Shown: piece after piece, positions 43,202 through 51,996 of the stretch
How positions within the stretch are numbered: the first letter of the stretch is position 1
How the letters are laid out: each line of letters starts with the position of its first letter
Assembly: GCA_947500295.1 (NCBI GenBank)
Contig: CANMRM010000001.1
Span: 1,178,001-1,242,000, forward strand
Length of the DNA stretch: 64,000 bases
Reading direction: 5' to 3'
DNA from: an uncultured Kordiimonas sp.
GTDB lineage: Bacteria > Pseudomonadota > Alphaproteobacteria > Sphingomonadales > Kordiimonadaceae
The notes under the pieces: generated by a model
The model's database searches: none
What the model was told of the DNA's origin: nothing
The model's input: only the letters and a program-made list of their open reading frames with translations
Program-made: the position numbers and the translations under genes

Positions 43202-43205
43202 CGGG

Positions 43206-43520
43206 TTATCCTTCGATATTGTCAGTCAGAATGAACATGGGATTGTCGGCAAAGCCCTGGAACTCCCCCGCTACTTTTTGCATGACATCAGTGCCCACTT
43301 CCTCGCCGAACTTTGCCATGTCGCCGACACTGATGATTTCGACATATTCATAGGGGCTCGGGTCATCGCTGCCGAGCAGGCCGTTGGCGCGAAACACTTC
43401 GAAACCAGCGATGGAAGACAGTCCGCGAACAGTTTTGAGGTCCGTTTCCCGGGCCCAGTTTTCATAAACCGCCCGGTCTGTGCCGTCCTTGAGGTTGAAT
43501 AAAACGATAATCGTGGTCAT
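43206..43520 (-). CDS. REDY-like / HapK-family protein
   Basis: This 104-residue protein has an EthD/dimeric alpha-beta barrel look and matches the family named after HapK of Hahella prodigiosin biosynthesis: TTIIVLFNLKDGTDRAVYEN, SIAGFEVFRANGLLGSDD, YEYVEIISVGDM and VMQKVAGEFQGF. GGAG precedes the ATG at 43520. The biochemical role of HapK-like proteins is not established. It sits between MmgE/PrpD and SDR genes, so a part in processing the same organic acid is possible. A longer start at 43535 is less likely. Confidence 0.75.
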   Translation of the reverse strand: MTTIIVLFNLKDGTDRAVYENWARETDLKTVRGLSSIAGFEVFRANGLLGSDDPSPYEYVEIISVGDMAKFGEEVGTDVMQKVAGEFQGFADNPMFILTDNIEG

Positions 43521-43531
43521 GGGTAACTCCG

Positions 43532-44917
43532 TCATTGTGAATTTGCGTTAGGGGCCAACTGCGCCAACAGGTGCCAGCAATCGGCAGATTGTTTGATCGC
43601 CAACAGGTCAGTGAACAGGTTGCTTGTGGCTGCCGGGGGGGCTGGGGAGAGCGAGGCTGCCAGTTCGAACTTGCTTTTCAGTTCTTCTATGGAAACGGGG
43701 TTCTTGGGTGCGCCGAGCACAGCGGGTAACCGCTCCGTCAGACGTTCACCGTTTTTCAGTTCAATACTGACTTCCTGCGGTGCAAGCGCATTCAGGTCCT
43801 GATTGTCGTCGACAAGAACGCGCACACATGACGCAGCGGCCAAAATGCCCGGATCTTCAAAGTCAGCAGCTGTAAAGCGTCGGGGATCAATTGTTTTGTC
43901 CCGCAAAGCAAGTCCGGTCAGAAACGGAAGGCACAAGCGCGCATAGGCCGGAGACATGTCTTGTCCTAGCGGACGCCCGACGAGCCGGTGCACCAGGGGC
44001 GGTACACGCGCGGTCAAGCCTGCGAAGTTATTCGCGTTTACGGTTCCTGCCTGAATATGCCGCAGTAACACCGAAAGGGCGCCGTGGCTGGCTCTTCCTG
44101 ACGGGTAGGGTTTGATCGAAAGCTCATCAATGGCAAACCGGTTTCCGAGGCCTGACACAAGCTTTCCGGTGTCGCCGTCTTCTTCGATCAGTGTGAAATA
44201 TCCAAACTTGCCGTCAAACACGTCGTGAGGCCCCTGCAAACCGGCGGCAGCAAGATCGCAGGCGTTGACCGCTGCCCGGGCAGACAGGGCGACCTGCATT
44301 GCCAGAGCCGGTGTGCCTTCCAGATGCGCCTGCATGGTGCCCTGCACCTGCGAGTAGGCGAGGCCTACGGCATTTTTTGCTTGCGCTGGAGTGAAGCCGC
44401 GTAATCGGGCTATTGCGGCTGCAGCGCCGATCAGCCCCGCCGTCGCCGGGCGAAAGAAACGAAGCGCCCCTTTGGTGGCGACACCCAGTCGGGAGGCAAT
44501 GTCGACGCCGACAATCACACTTTCAAGGAAGGTTTTGCCGCCAACGGCCTTGTGTGTCTGGACTTCTGCCCAAAGCGCGCCGGTGGTGACAGACATGGCG
44601 TGCACGACTGCAGGCTCGTGAACGGCGTCCCATTCCAGGCAGTGAATAGCGTGAGCCGCCAGAACAGCAGCGGCATCACGGTCGACCAGCTCCGGTCGAC
44701 CTGGCAAACGGTATGGGCCCTGGTTTTTTGAAAAGGCCGCCAGCATCGCAAGGTTGGTTTCTGTGTTACTGCCGGCCAGCGCACACCCGAGCGTGTCGGT
44801 AAGAAAAACACCAGCAGTATCAAATGTGGATGCAGGCGCATTTGCAGGAGCCGGGCCGAGGGCAAATTCGACCAAAGCGTCGGTCGTGTTTCCGGGTGCT
44901 GTTGGTGTGCCTGTCAT
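43532..44917 (-). CDS. MmgE/PrpD-family protein (2-methylcitrate dehydratase-like)
   Basis: This 461-residue protein of the MmgE/PrpD family has LTDTLGCALAGSNTE, AIHCLEWDAVHEPAVVHAMS (the conserved region near the active site), AAAIARLRGFTPAQAKNAVGLAYSQVQGT and IDELSIKPYPSGRASHGAL. Family members dehydrate tricarboxylic acids such as 2-methylcitrate or isomerise related acids; many divergent members, like this one, have no known substrate. It starts 13 bp after the MarR gene stop, so they are one operon. Neighbouring SDR and HapK-like genes suggest a small catabolic or biosynthetic route for an organic acid. Confidence 0.82.
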   Translation of the reverse strand: MTGTPTAPGNTTDALVEFALGPAPANAPASTFDTAGVFLTDTLGCALAGSNTETNLAMLAAFSKNQGPYRLPGRPELVDRDAAAVLAAHAIHCLEWDAVHEPAVVHAMSVTTGALWAEVQTHKAVGGKTFLESVIVGVDIASRLGVATKGALRFFRPATAGLIGAAAAIARLRGFTPAQAKNAVGLAYSQVQGTMQAHLEGTPALAMQVALSARAAVNACDLAAAGLQGPHDVFDGKFGYFTLIEEDGDTGKLVSGLGNRFAIDELSIKPYPSGRASHGALSVLLRHIQAGTVNANNFAGLTARVPPLVHRLVGRPLGQDMSPAYARLCLPFLTGLALRDKTIDPRRFTAADFEDPGILAAASCVRVLVDDNQDLNALAPQEVSIELKNGERLTERLPAVLGAPKNPVSIEELKSKFELAASLSPAPPAATSNLFTDLLAIKQSADCWHLLAQLAPNANSQ

Positions 44918-44930
44918 GCTTCAGCCTGTC

Positions 44931-45434
44931 CTATTCTTCTTCATCGATTGAGAGCAGGATTTTTTTAAGGACTTTGGCGACAATAGTTCGCTCGTCTCCG
45001 TCTATTCCATCCAGCAGGCGATGCTCAATCTGGTTTTCCTTGACGATGACGGCGTCAAAGGCGCTCAGCCCTTCCTCGGTTACGGACACAATAACACCGC
45101 GGCCATCGTTTGTATCCTTGCGCCGGGCCACCAACCCCTTCTTTTCCATGCGGGTCAGTACATTGGTCATGCCACCCGAGGTGAGTAAATTATGACGCGA
45201 AATGGCATTTGGCTTCGCCTCATAGGGCGGGCCGGACAGGATCAGGGCACCAAGGGTCTGGAATTCAGAGAAGGTAAGTCCATGCTGGTTCAGGAGGCGG
45301 TTCAGGCGGGAGAGGAAGATGTCATTGATGCGGGTGATGCGCCCCCAAACCTGCCATGGGCTGATGTCAAGGTCATGGCGAGACTCTGACCAGGCGCGGC
45401 TCAGGCGATCAAGTCTGTCTTCTTGCTCCGGCAT
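44931..45434 (-). CDS. MarR-family transcriptional regulator
   Basis: This 167-residue winged-helix regulator has RLNRLLNQHGLTFSEFQTLGALILSG, the recognition region KPNAISRHNLLTSGGMTNVLTRMEKKGLVARRKDTNDGRGVIVSVTEEG and C-terminal dimerisation helices. GAAGGGAGAG precedes the ATG at 45434, which decides it over the upstream in-frame start at 45497. It is divergent from the FAD oxidoreductase gene at 45541, and the intergenic region holds a palindrome of MarR type. It probably represses itself, the PrpD-HapK-SDR genes and the divergent oxidoreductase until a small aromatic or acid ligand binds. Confidence 0.87.
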   Translation of the reverse strand: MPEQEDRLDRLSRAWSESRHDLDISPWQVWGRITRINDIFLSRLNRLLNQHGLTFSEFQTLGALILSGPPYEAKPNAISRHNLLTSGGMTNVLTRMEKKGLVARRKDTNDGRGVIVSVTEEGLSAFDAVIVKENQIEHRLLDGIDGDERTIVAKVLKKILLSIDEEE

Positions 45435-45474
45435 TGCTCTCCCTTCAATAGTCCAGCGCGATTTGCCAATATAT

Positions 45475-45498
45475 CTTGACATAAAGCTTTTTATCAAG
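45475..45498. promoter_or_regulatory. Candidate MarR operator
   Basis: A 24-bp palindrome with arms CTTGACATAAAG and CTTTTTATCAAG (10 of 12 pairs match, centre AAAGCTTT) lies between the divergent MarR and FAD oxidoreductase genes. The CTTGA...TCAAG outer arms are typical of MarR-family sites. A second TCAA...TTGA pair follows at 45514-45530. Confidence 0.6.
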
Positions 45499-45540
45499 TG
45501 AAATTCGTGTTTTCAATCGATAAGCTTGAGCGACGTATCC

Positions 45541-46950
45541 ATGGCGATCATACGAAATCCGGATTTTACTCCTGAATATACAGTGCCAGTTGTGGTGATC
45601 GGCGGTGGTGCGTGCGGCCTGACCGCAGCGATTGCCGCGCGGCGCAAGGGTGCTGAAGTCCTTGTGCTGGAGCGCGACGCCCATCCGGCAGGTTCTACCG
45701 CAATGTCTTATGGAGGCATATGTGCTGCGAACACGGCGGCGCAGCAGCGCGCCGGCCTGAGCGACAGCACCGAGCAGTTTTTCCAGGATATCCTCGCCAT
45801 CACAAAAGGACAGACCGACCCTGCGCTCGCGCGAACTATTGCCAACAACGCAGGGCCAACCCTTGACTGGTTAACTGAGGATCTTGGCTTTGAGCTGGAT
45901 ATCGAGATGCAGTGGGCGGGGCTTGGCCACAGTGAACTTCGCCTGCATGCACCGCCCGGCCGTTCCGGTGAGGTGTTGATGGGGATGCTTTTGTCGGCAG
46001 CAGAGCGCGAAGGCGTTGATGTTTTGACGCAAGCGCGGGTCTCCGACCTCATTGTGGATGAAAGCGACACTGTGCTCGGTGTGCGTGTGGCACGCCCGGA
46101 CGGCGTTGAAGAATTTGGCGTGGAGCAGCTTGTTCTTGCAACCTGTGGGTACGGGGGCAATGAAGGCCTGATCAAACAGCATATGCCGGAGCTGAAGAAT
46201 GCCCAGTATTATGGTCATGAAGGCAATGAGGGCGACGCTCTGTTGTGGGGGCAGGAGCTCGGGGCCGCAGTTGCGGACCTTGGCGCCTATCAGGCGCTGG
46301 GGTCGCTCAGCAGTCCCGGCAATCTCGTTATCCCGCATATTCTGCTGATTGGTGGCGGCGCACAGATCAACAAAAATGGCGAACGGTTCGAAAACGAGCT
46401 GCACGATATTTCAGGACAGGCGCTGACGATCCTTGAGCAACCGGACGGTGAAATCTGGATTGTATATGACCAGAGCCTGCACGAAGACGCGATCAGCCGC
46501 TTTGAGGAATACAAAGATGCCTTTGGCCTGAACCTGTGCAAGTCAGCAGACAGCTGGGAGGCGCTGGCCTCGTTGATGAAGGTACCCGCTGATGCATTGT
46601 CACGGTCCATGGCGGATGTTCAGGCGTTCAAGCAAGGCGAAAAACATGACCCGTTTGGCCGGGCGTTCAAAGGGAACCGTGCGCTGGAGGCACCTTATTA
46701 TGCCATCAAGGTCACGGGCGCTCTGTTCCACACGCAGGGGGGCTTGTGCGTCGATGAGGAAGCGAGGGTGGTACGTCCCGACGGGTCGCCATTCCCCAAC
46801 CTTTATGCTGGCGGTGGTGCCGCGCGCAGTGTGTCGGGCCCATCCGTCTGGGGCTATCTGCCCGGCATGGGTATTTGCACAGCTGTGACGCTTGGCAAGC
46901 TCGCGGGAGAGGCCGCAGCGAAGGCCGTCATGTCGTCAGGAACTGCCTGA
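45541..46950 (+). CDS. FAD-dependent oxidoreductase, fumarate reductase/3-ketosteroid dehydrogenase flavoprotein type
   Basis: This 469-residue flavoprotein has the FAD motif VVVIGGGACGLTAAIAARRKG, GSTAMSYGGICAA, and the C-terminal FAD block PNLYAGGGAARSVSGPSVWGYLPGMGI, in the fumarate reductase/KstD/tricarballylate dehydrogenase group. Such enzymes introduce or reduce a C=C next to a carbonyl or carboxyl group. It has no export signal. It is divergent from the MarR gene, with the palindrome between them, and its 3' end overlaps that of ppd by 23 bp on the opposite strand. It could act with the PrpD/SDR genes; a role in phosphonate tailoring is only conjecture. Confidence 0.82.
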   Translation: MAIIRNPDFTPEYTVPVVVIGGGACGLTAAIAARRKGAEVLVLERDAHPAGSTAMSYGGICAANTAAQQRAGLSDSTEQFFQDILAITKGQTDPALARTIANNAGPTLDWLTEDLGFELDIEMQWAGLGHSELRLHAPPGRSGEVLMGMLLSAAEREGVDVLTQARVSDLIVDESDTVLGVRVARPDGVEEFGVEQLVLATCGYGGNEGLIKQHMPELKNAQYYGHEGNEGDALLWGQELGAAVADLGAYQALGSLSSPGNLVIPHILLIGGGAQINKNGERFENELHDISGQALTILEQPDGEIWIVYDQSLHEDAISRFEEYKDAFGLNLCKSADSWEALASLMKVPADALSRSMADVQAFKQGEKHDPFGRAFKGNRALEAPYYAIKVTGALFHTQGGLCVDEEARVVRPDGSPFPNLYAGGGAARSVSGPSVWGYLPGMGICTAVTLGKLAGEAAAKAVMSSGTA

Positions 46951-48073
46951 ACCGCTTGGCGACGTCAGTGGGCGAGAGCGTCGGACGACCAAGGTCGTTA
47001 ACGGAGCCCGGCCGGATTGCCATATGGATCAGATGAGGGCCTTTGCCATTGAGCGCGTCTTTCAGCGCGGACTGAAGACCGCTTAGCGTGTCACAGCGGT
47101 GGGCGGCCTGATAGCCGACAGCGCTTGCAATCTGAACAAAGTCGACGTTTTGTGACCCGGTTGGTTGCCCACCGGTTGAATCGTGTGCGCCGTTATCCAG
47201 AATGACGTGGATCAGGTTTTGAGGGGCTTCCGCACCAATGGTTGCCATTGTCCCAAGTCGCATCAAGGCCGCACCGTCACCATCCAAAACAACGACAGGC
47301 CGATTTTGCTGGCACAAGGAGACACCGAGCCCGATCGCACTGGCGGAGCCCATCGAACCGACCATGTAAAAATGCTGCGGCCGGTCTGACAGCGTGAAAA
47401 GTTCGCGACCACATTTTCCTGTCGTCGCAATCACTGCTGCATTTTCCGGCAAGTCCGGAAGAATGGATTTTAAGGCCTCGAAGCGGGCAGGAGGCGTGAG
47501 TTTCTTTTTCTGGTCGAAAATGTCTGTTTTTTGCGAGTATGCGGACTCTTTTTGCTCTAAATCTGACTTTTTTGTGCCCGTGGAAAAGCTGTTTGGGTGC
47601 ACGAGCAAGGCCACCGGCTTACCTGTCACCTCCATTATGTTTGCGGCCTTTATCACACAGCGATGCATTGCTTCCCTGTCTGTTGGCAGTATCAGGCTCT
47701 CAACGTCCATGAGCGCGAGCATTTCCCGAGTGGTTTTTCCCATCAGAAGATGCTGTGGTTCGTCGTCTGTGCCAGGCGCGCCGCGCCACCCCAGCACCAA
47801 TAGTGACGGAATGGAGAACGGATTATTGAGGGAACTCAGTGGGTTAATGAGATTTCCGAGGCCGGAATTTTGACAGAAGACTGCACTGCGTTTTCCCGCC
47901 AGCCATGCACCGGCTGCCAGCGAGATGGCTTCGGTTTCAATCGTTGCGGCAACGTAACGGTCGTCGTTTGCGAGAAGTTGCATGGGGGCCTTGAGGAAGG
48001 AGCACGGGACGCCAGAGAAAAAGTCAAAGCCCTGTTTTTCCAACGCTTCCAGAAAGTCTTCGGCGTTCAGCAA
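46928..48073 (-). CDS. ppd: Phosphonopyruvate decarboxylase
   Basis: This 381-residue thiamine diphosphate enzyme decarboxylates phosphonopyruvate to phosphonoacetaldehyde, the pull reaction that makes C-P bond formation favourable. Family blocks are FDFFSGVPCSFLKAPM, the N-terminal Glu region IETEAISLAAGAWLAG, CQNSGLGNLINPLSSLNNPF, VLGWRGAPGTDDEPQHLLMG and the ThDP-binding GDG (residues 265-267) with Asn294. It starts with TTG at 48073, 5 bases after the pepM stop and within reach of GGGGTAGG, so the two are coupled. The central linker is lysine-rich and variable, as usual. Confidence 0.92.
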   Translation of the reverse strand: MLNAEDFLEALEKQGFDFFSGVPCSFLKAPMQLLANDDRYVAATIETEAISLAAGAWLAGKRSAVFCQNSGLGNLINPLSSLNNPFSIPSLLVLGWRGAPGTDDEPQHLLMGKTTREMLALMDVESLILPTDREAMHRCVIKAANIMEVTGKPVALLVHPNSFSTGTKKSDLEQKESAYSQKTDIFDQKKKLTPPARFEALKSILPDLPENAAVIATTGKCGRELFTLSDRPQHFYMVGSMGSASAIGLGVSLCQQNRPVVVLDGDGAALMRLGTMATIGAEAPQNLIHVILDNGAHDSTGGQPTGSQNVDFVQIASAVGYQAAHRCDTLSGLQSALKDALNGKGPHLIHMAIRPGSVNDLGRPTLSPTDVAKRFRQFLTT

Positions 48074-48078
48074 GACAC

Positions 48079-49002
48079 CTACCCCGAGCGACGACTGCTG
48101 GTGGCCAACTGGCGCTCGCGAGCCAACAGGCCTTCGGTATCGGTGAGAGCCAGAATATCGTCAACTGTCGAGATTTTCTGTTCAAGCTCCGCAACACTGC
48201 GCGCATCAAAAATTTCCTGATACGCCTGCGTCATTGCCTTCATGGCAGCCCGCAAACCGTGATTGGCCCATATAACGGCACTGATCCCAAGGCGCTCGAA
48301 AACGTCTGTGCTCGTGTTCGAATAGGTCGTCGGCGCAATGATCAGGGGAATGCTGCCGTTCCAGCTCTTGCAGAAGGCTTCAATTTCGAAAGCAGTCTTT
48401 TGCTTTGAATGGACAAAAAGCGCATCTGCTCCAGCCGCTTCGTATCTCGCGGCCCGCTCCAGCGCTTCGCTCAAACCGGCGCCGGCAACCAGTGCCTCTG
48501 TGCGCGCGACCACACAAAAATCCGGGTCGGTTTGCTGGTCCTTTGCAGCCATAATCATGCCAGTGAAGTCTTCGATGTCGGCCAGTTGATGATGCGTATT
48601 GGCAAAGGAATTTCGTTTCGGAAACGCCTTGTCTTCAATACACACACCGGCAACACCCGCAGCGCATGCTTTAGTGACAAAACGACCGAAGATGTTGAAA
48701 TCACCGTAGCCGCTATCCGCGTCAAGCAGCACCGGCCGGTCCACAAAATCGGTTATCGGGTCAACAAGTTTGAGAACATCTGGCCAGGCAAGCTCATTGG
48801 CATCCCGCATACCCATCGAAGCGGAAAGTGTCAGACTGGAGGCCCACAATGCCTCAAAGCCCGCGTCTACAGCCAGCTTTGCTGCCAATGCATTATGCGC
48901 TTCCATAAGGAATGAAAGATCGTCGCCCTGCAGCAGCTGCTTCAGTTGGGCGCCGGCTGTCAGGTCTGTGCCGTTTGACGGAGTTTTGCGGGCGTCAGTC
49001 AA
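48079..49002 (-). CDS. pepM: Phosphoenolpyruvate mutase
   Basis: This 307-residue enzyme of the isocitrate lyase/PEP mutase superfamily rearranges phosphoenolpyruvate to phosphonopyruvate, the entry step of nearly all phosphonates. The diagnostic EDKxFPKxNS is present (EDKAFPKRNS, residues 123-132), with the Asn that distinguishes mutases from phosphonopyruvate hydrolases. Metal-binding LLDADSGYG (Asp94, Asp96), LMEAHNALAAKLA, MRDANELAW, VARTEALVAG and VIWANHGLRAA align closely with known PEP mutases. The start appears to be TTG at 49002 with GGTGA upstream; the N-terminal QLKQLL region required by the fold rules out a later ATG. Divergent from an aminotransferase gene. Confidence 0.93.
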   Translation of the reverse strand: MTDARKTPSNGTDLTAGAQLKQLLQGDDLSFLMEAHNALAAKLAVDAGFEALWASSLTLSASMGMRDANELAWPDVLKLVDPITDFVDRPVLLDADSGYGDFNIFGRFVTKACAAGVAGVCIEDKAFPKRNSFANTHHQLADIEDFTGMIMAAKDQQTDPDFCVVARTEALVAGAGLSEALERAARYEAAGADALFVHSKQKTAFEIEAFCKSWNGSIPLIIAPTTYSNTSTDVFERLGISAVIWANHGLRAAMKAMTQAYQEIFDARSVAELEQKISTVDDILALTDTEGLLARERQLATSSRRSG

Positions 49003-49158
49003 GTTTCATCACCGGTTTGTTGCACTGCTTAAATGAATGCGCATACTTGCGTAAAAACATGGATTTATCCTTCTACCTCAGTCATGTCCTTGATGTCATG
49101 GCAAAAAGAATCAAATGCCGGGCAGGTCAAATAGGTCTGTCCGGCCCGGGAGCCCAAC

Positions 49159-50373
49159 ATGAGTATGCCGCAGTTGAGTAGCCAGCTATTGTCTCTTGAT
49201 GGATATGCGACAAAAGCAATGGCGGAGAAGGCGCGCGCCATCCCCGGTGCGATTAACCTTGCATTTGGGGAGCCTGCTTTCGGACCACCGGAGACAAGCC
49301 GTGGTGTCATCGAAAGCGGTGAGCTGACGTGGGATGTTTTTCACCAGTCCAGCAAGCGTTATGAAAAGAACCGCGGCATGCCTGAACTGCGGGCGGCGAT
49401 CGCGGACTATTATACGCGCAGGTATGGGCTGCAGGTTGATCCAGAGACTGAAATTCTAATCACGCATGGGGGCGTCGAAGCGATCAATCTGGCGGCACTT
49501 GTTGTGTCAGATCCAGCCGACAGGATCCTGATCACTGACCCCACCTATATGCTTTACCAGCGGGCTATTCGCACTTTGGGCCGCGACCCGGTCTGCTTGT
49601 CGCGCACGATTGAAGAACACGAATATGAAACCCTGGAAAGGACGACTGCCATTGACGGGAATGCTCGGGCACTCATCGTCAATTCACCAGAAAATCCAAG
49701 CGGGTATGTTGCCAGTAAAAAGGATTTTGAGGCGCTTCGCCGTTTTTCAGAAAAGCGGGATTTATGGATCATTCATGACGAGGTTTATGACAGCATGGCG
49801 TTTGCCCGGCCACACATTCCGGCACGCTCGGTCACCGGATTGCGGGATCGGTCGATCCTGATCAACAGTTTTTCGAAGAAATACGGCGTGCCTGGCCTGC
49901 GCATTGGCTGGATGTGTGCGCCAAAAGCGGTCATTGATCTGGCTGCCAAGCTGCATGATTTCATGTACCTTGGCGTGAATATCCTGTCCGAGCGTATCGC
50001 GCTGCGGATGATTTCTGACACAAAGGCCGACAGCTGGATGGATGAGACCGCCCGAATACTTGGCAAGCGTGCAGATCGATTGCGCGACGTTGTCGGCGAC
50101 AGCAGTGGCTTTTCCTGGCCACGCCAGCCACTTGGCGGCATGTTTGCTTTCCCAGATGTCAGCGGTCTGGTTGCTGAAAAGCATTTGTCGAATGCAGATG
50201 GTGAAACCAGCGGCTGCGGTGCACCTGCTGCGGATTGGTTGCTGAAAAACAAAAAACTCGTCTCGATACCGGGGCATGTTTATGGCCCGACAAGTGCTGA
50301 TTGTATCCGGTTGATCCTGTGTTCTGAAGAAAGCGTGTTTGAGCGGGGCCTCCAGGCCCTTTCGTCGCTTTAG
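49159..50373 (+). CDS. PLP-dependent class I/II aminotransferase of the phosphonate cluster
   Basis: This 404-residue fold-type I aminotransferase has the PLP Lys240 in NSFSKKYGVPGLRIGW, Asp207 and Tyr210 in IIHDEVYDS, and the ring-stacking/Asn region VNSPENPSG. GGGAG precedes its ATG. It is divergent from pepM-ppd, so it most likely converts phosphonoacetaldehyde to 2-aminoethylphosphonate, or phosphonopyruvate to phosphonoalanine. The classical 2-AEP transaminase PhnW is a different (class V) type, which makes this a non-standard assignment and the product uncertain. It ends 4 bp inside the stop of the convergent ATP-grasp gene. Confidence 0.83.
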   Translation: MSMPQLSSQLLSLDGYATKAMAEKARAIPGAINLAFGEPAFGPPETSRGVIESGELTWDVFHQSSKRYEKNRGMPELRAAIADYYTRRYGLQVDPETEILITHGGVEAINLAALVVSDPADRILITDPTYMLYQRAIRTLGRDPVCLSRTIEEHEYETLERTTAIDGNARALIVNSPENPSGYVASKKDFEALRRFSEKRDLWIIHDEVYDSMAFARPHIPARSVTGLRDRSILINSFSKKYGVPGLRIGWMCAPKAVIDLAAKLHDFMYLGVNILSERIALRMISDTKADSWMDETARILGKRADRLRDVVGDSSGFSWPRQPLGGMFAFPDVSGLVAEKHLSNADGETSGCGAPAADWLLKNKKLVSIPGHVYGPTSADCIRLILCSEESVFERGLQALSSL

Positions 50374-51884
50374 GTCTGCCTGCCAGAGGCTATCTTTCTG
50401 CGCACCATGGCTTTAAAGGCACTCTCGACCGCCTCAAGGTGGGGCTGAAGGTATGGGAAATTCTCGGCATGTGAATAGCCGTGTCGCATCGCAGGGTTGA
50501 GTTCAAAGATCAGAACCGTACCATCCGCCAATAGCGTGAAGTCAAAACCAAAGAAATCCAGGCCGATGATGTCCGGGAGCGTCTGCAGAAGCTGGTATTG
50601 CGCATCCCCGATCACCGATGCCGGGTCCGCCATGAAACGTTGTTCCTTTTCCAGCATCCAGTCATGGCGGGCCATAAAGGTTTTGCGGTTGCCGCCATGC
50701 ACGTTCCACACTTCGTCAATATGATGCACGACAGGGTACAGGTCTCCGTCAATCGCGAAGAAGCGCATTTTGCTGTAGTGGCCTTGCTCAGAGGCGCTTT
50801 CAATGAATTCAATTGCATAGAGGCAGTCGCCGCCTGCAGCAGCAATATAGGCTTCAAGGGTCTCCCGGTCATCCACAAGCGCGGTTGAGATGGCCGTGTG
50901 AGTGCCGGTTTCCCGGACAATTAGCGGATAGCCAAACCCGTTTGCTTCCATTTGAGCGGCCAGGTCGCTTGGTGCAATGTCGGTGGTGTTGAACCGCCTG
51001 GTCTTGGGAAAGCGTATGCCTTCAATGTCATTCAGGGTCCGATAGTTGTTGTCGCGTGTTGTTGCCAGCACCCTGGTTGGGTGGTTGATAAGCGGCGTTT
51101 TAGTGTTGGTTTCCAGATACTTTTCCAACGATTTTAGGGAAGAGAATTCCGTATCGGCGTCTGCAATTGTATTGAGGATCAGGTCATGAGATCCTGTGGG
51201 TGGTTTTTTTGAGAGATTGTCGCCTGCAACCACGAACGAGTGAACATCAAAACTGCTGCTGTCGAGCAGATGCGCCAGCATAAAATGCCCGCCGCTGCGA
51301 TAGTATCTAAAGCTACCATTCTCTCGGCGGGCCATCTTGAATTGTGTTTTGTCAAAACCGGAAAACCGCAGAATGCGACCCAGGCTGCCTTCCTCCCGGT
51401 CTGATGTCTCAATGGACGTTGGGTGTTCAATAAAGAATGATTGCAGGAAGCCATGCGCTTCCTCTTTCCTGCCTTCCGCGTAATAAAGGCTCGACAGCCG
51501 GATGTGATCATCGTGATCATCGGGTTCCTGCTTGATAATCTGCTCGTAGATTTTGATCGCAAGCTGAATGCGGCCAGCGCTCATCAGGGTGGCACCAAGC
51601 GATCGCAGGTCTTCAACACTTTTCCCGTCGGAAAGGGCGGAGTTTTCATACCCGGCCAGTTGCACGGCAAGTTCGTAGAGTGTCGCCGATTCCTGCTTTT
51701 TCATGGTTTGAGAAAGCAGCTCGGCATGGCGAAACATCAGGGAAACAAGTGTTTCCTTGGCAAGGCCGGCCGGCACCGGAGCTGATTGATCCCGACGTCC
51801 CAGGGCGACAAAAGCGCTCGCGACTTCTTCATCCAGATCATTGGGCGCTGCATCTGCCTCTGTTTGTTTCTTGAAGAGTGGCAT
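50370..51884 (-). CDS. TPR-containing ATP-grasp ligase-like protein
   Basis: The N-terminal half holds TPR-like helices (AGRIQLAIKIYEQIIKQEPD, DHIRLSSLYYAEGRKEEAHG). The C-terminal half, from about residue 300, is an ATP-grasp domain: FPKTRRFNTTDI, GFGYPLIVRETGTHT, YAIEFIESA, FFAIDGDLYPVVH, LDFFGFDFTLLADGTVLIFELNPAM, where the last block supplies the metal-binding Glu and Asn. ATP-grasp enzymes join a carboxylate to an amine, thiol or similar group. The start at 51884 gives 504 residues; an in-frame ATG at 51950 would add a hydrophobic, unlikely segment. It follows dctP by about 110 bp on the same strand and is convergent with the aminotransferase gene. Substrates are unknown. Confidence 0.75.
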   Translation of the reverse strand: MPLFKKQTEADAAPNDLDEEVASAFVALGRRDQSAPVPAGLAKETLVSLMFRHAELLSQTMKKQESATLYELAVQLAGYENSALSDGKSVEDLRSLGATLMSAGRIQLAIKIYEQIIKQEPDDHDDHIRLSSLYYAEGRKEEAHGFLQSFFIEHPTSIETSDREEGSLGRILRFSGFDKTQFKMARRENGSFRYYRSGGHFMLAHLLDSSSFDVHSFVVAGDNLSKKPPTGSHDLILNTIADADTEFSSLKSLEKYLETNTKTPLINHPTRVLATTRDNNYRTLNDIEGIRFPKTRRFNTTDIAPSDLAAQMEANGFGYPLIVRETGTHTAISTALVDDRETLEAYIAAAGGDCLYAIEFIESASEQGHYSKMRFFAIDGDLYPVVHHIDEVWNVHGGNRKTFMARHDWMLEKEQRFMADPASVIGDAQYQLLQTLPDIIGLDFFGFDFTLLADGTVLIFELNPAMRHGYSHAENFPYLQPHLEAVESAFKAMVRRKIASGRQT

Positions 51885-51996
51885 CAGATAGAAATTTCCA
51901 AACCAGATAAAAAGCAAGAATTCCTGAAAATAATCGGTGTTGAGCCGCATGCTACGCGGGCATCACTTGCTTGTGCAAGACCCATTGAAGTGATGC

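Noticed and set aside
46928-50373. Phosphonate degradation (phosphonopyruvate hydrolase, PhnX or C-P lyase)
   Set aside because: The mutase-type Asn in EDKxFPKxNS and the presence of Ppd indicate synthesis; no PhnX, PhnA or phn operon genes are visible.
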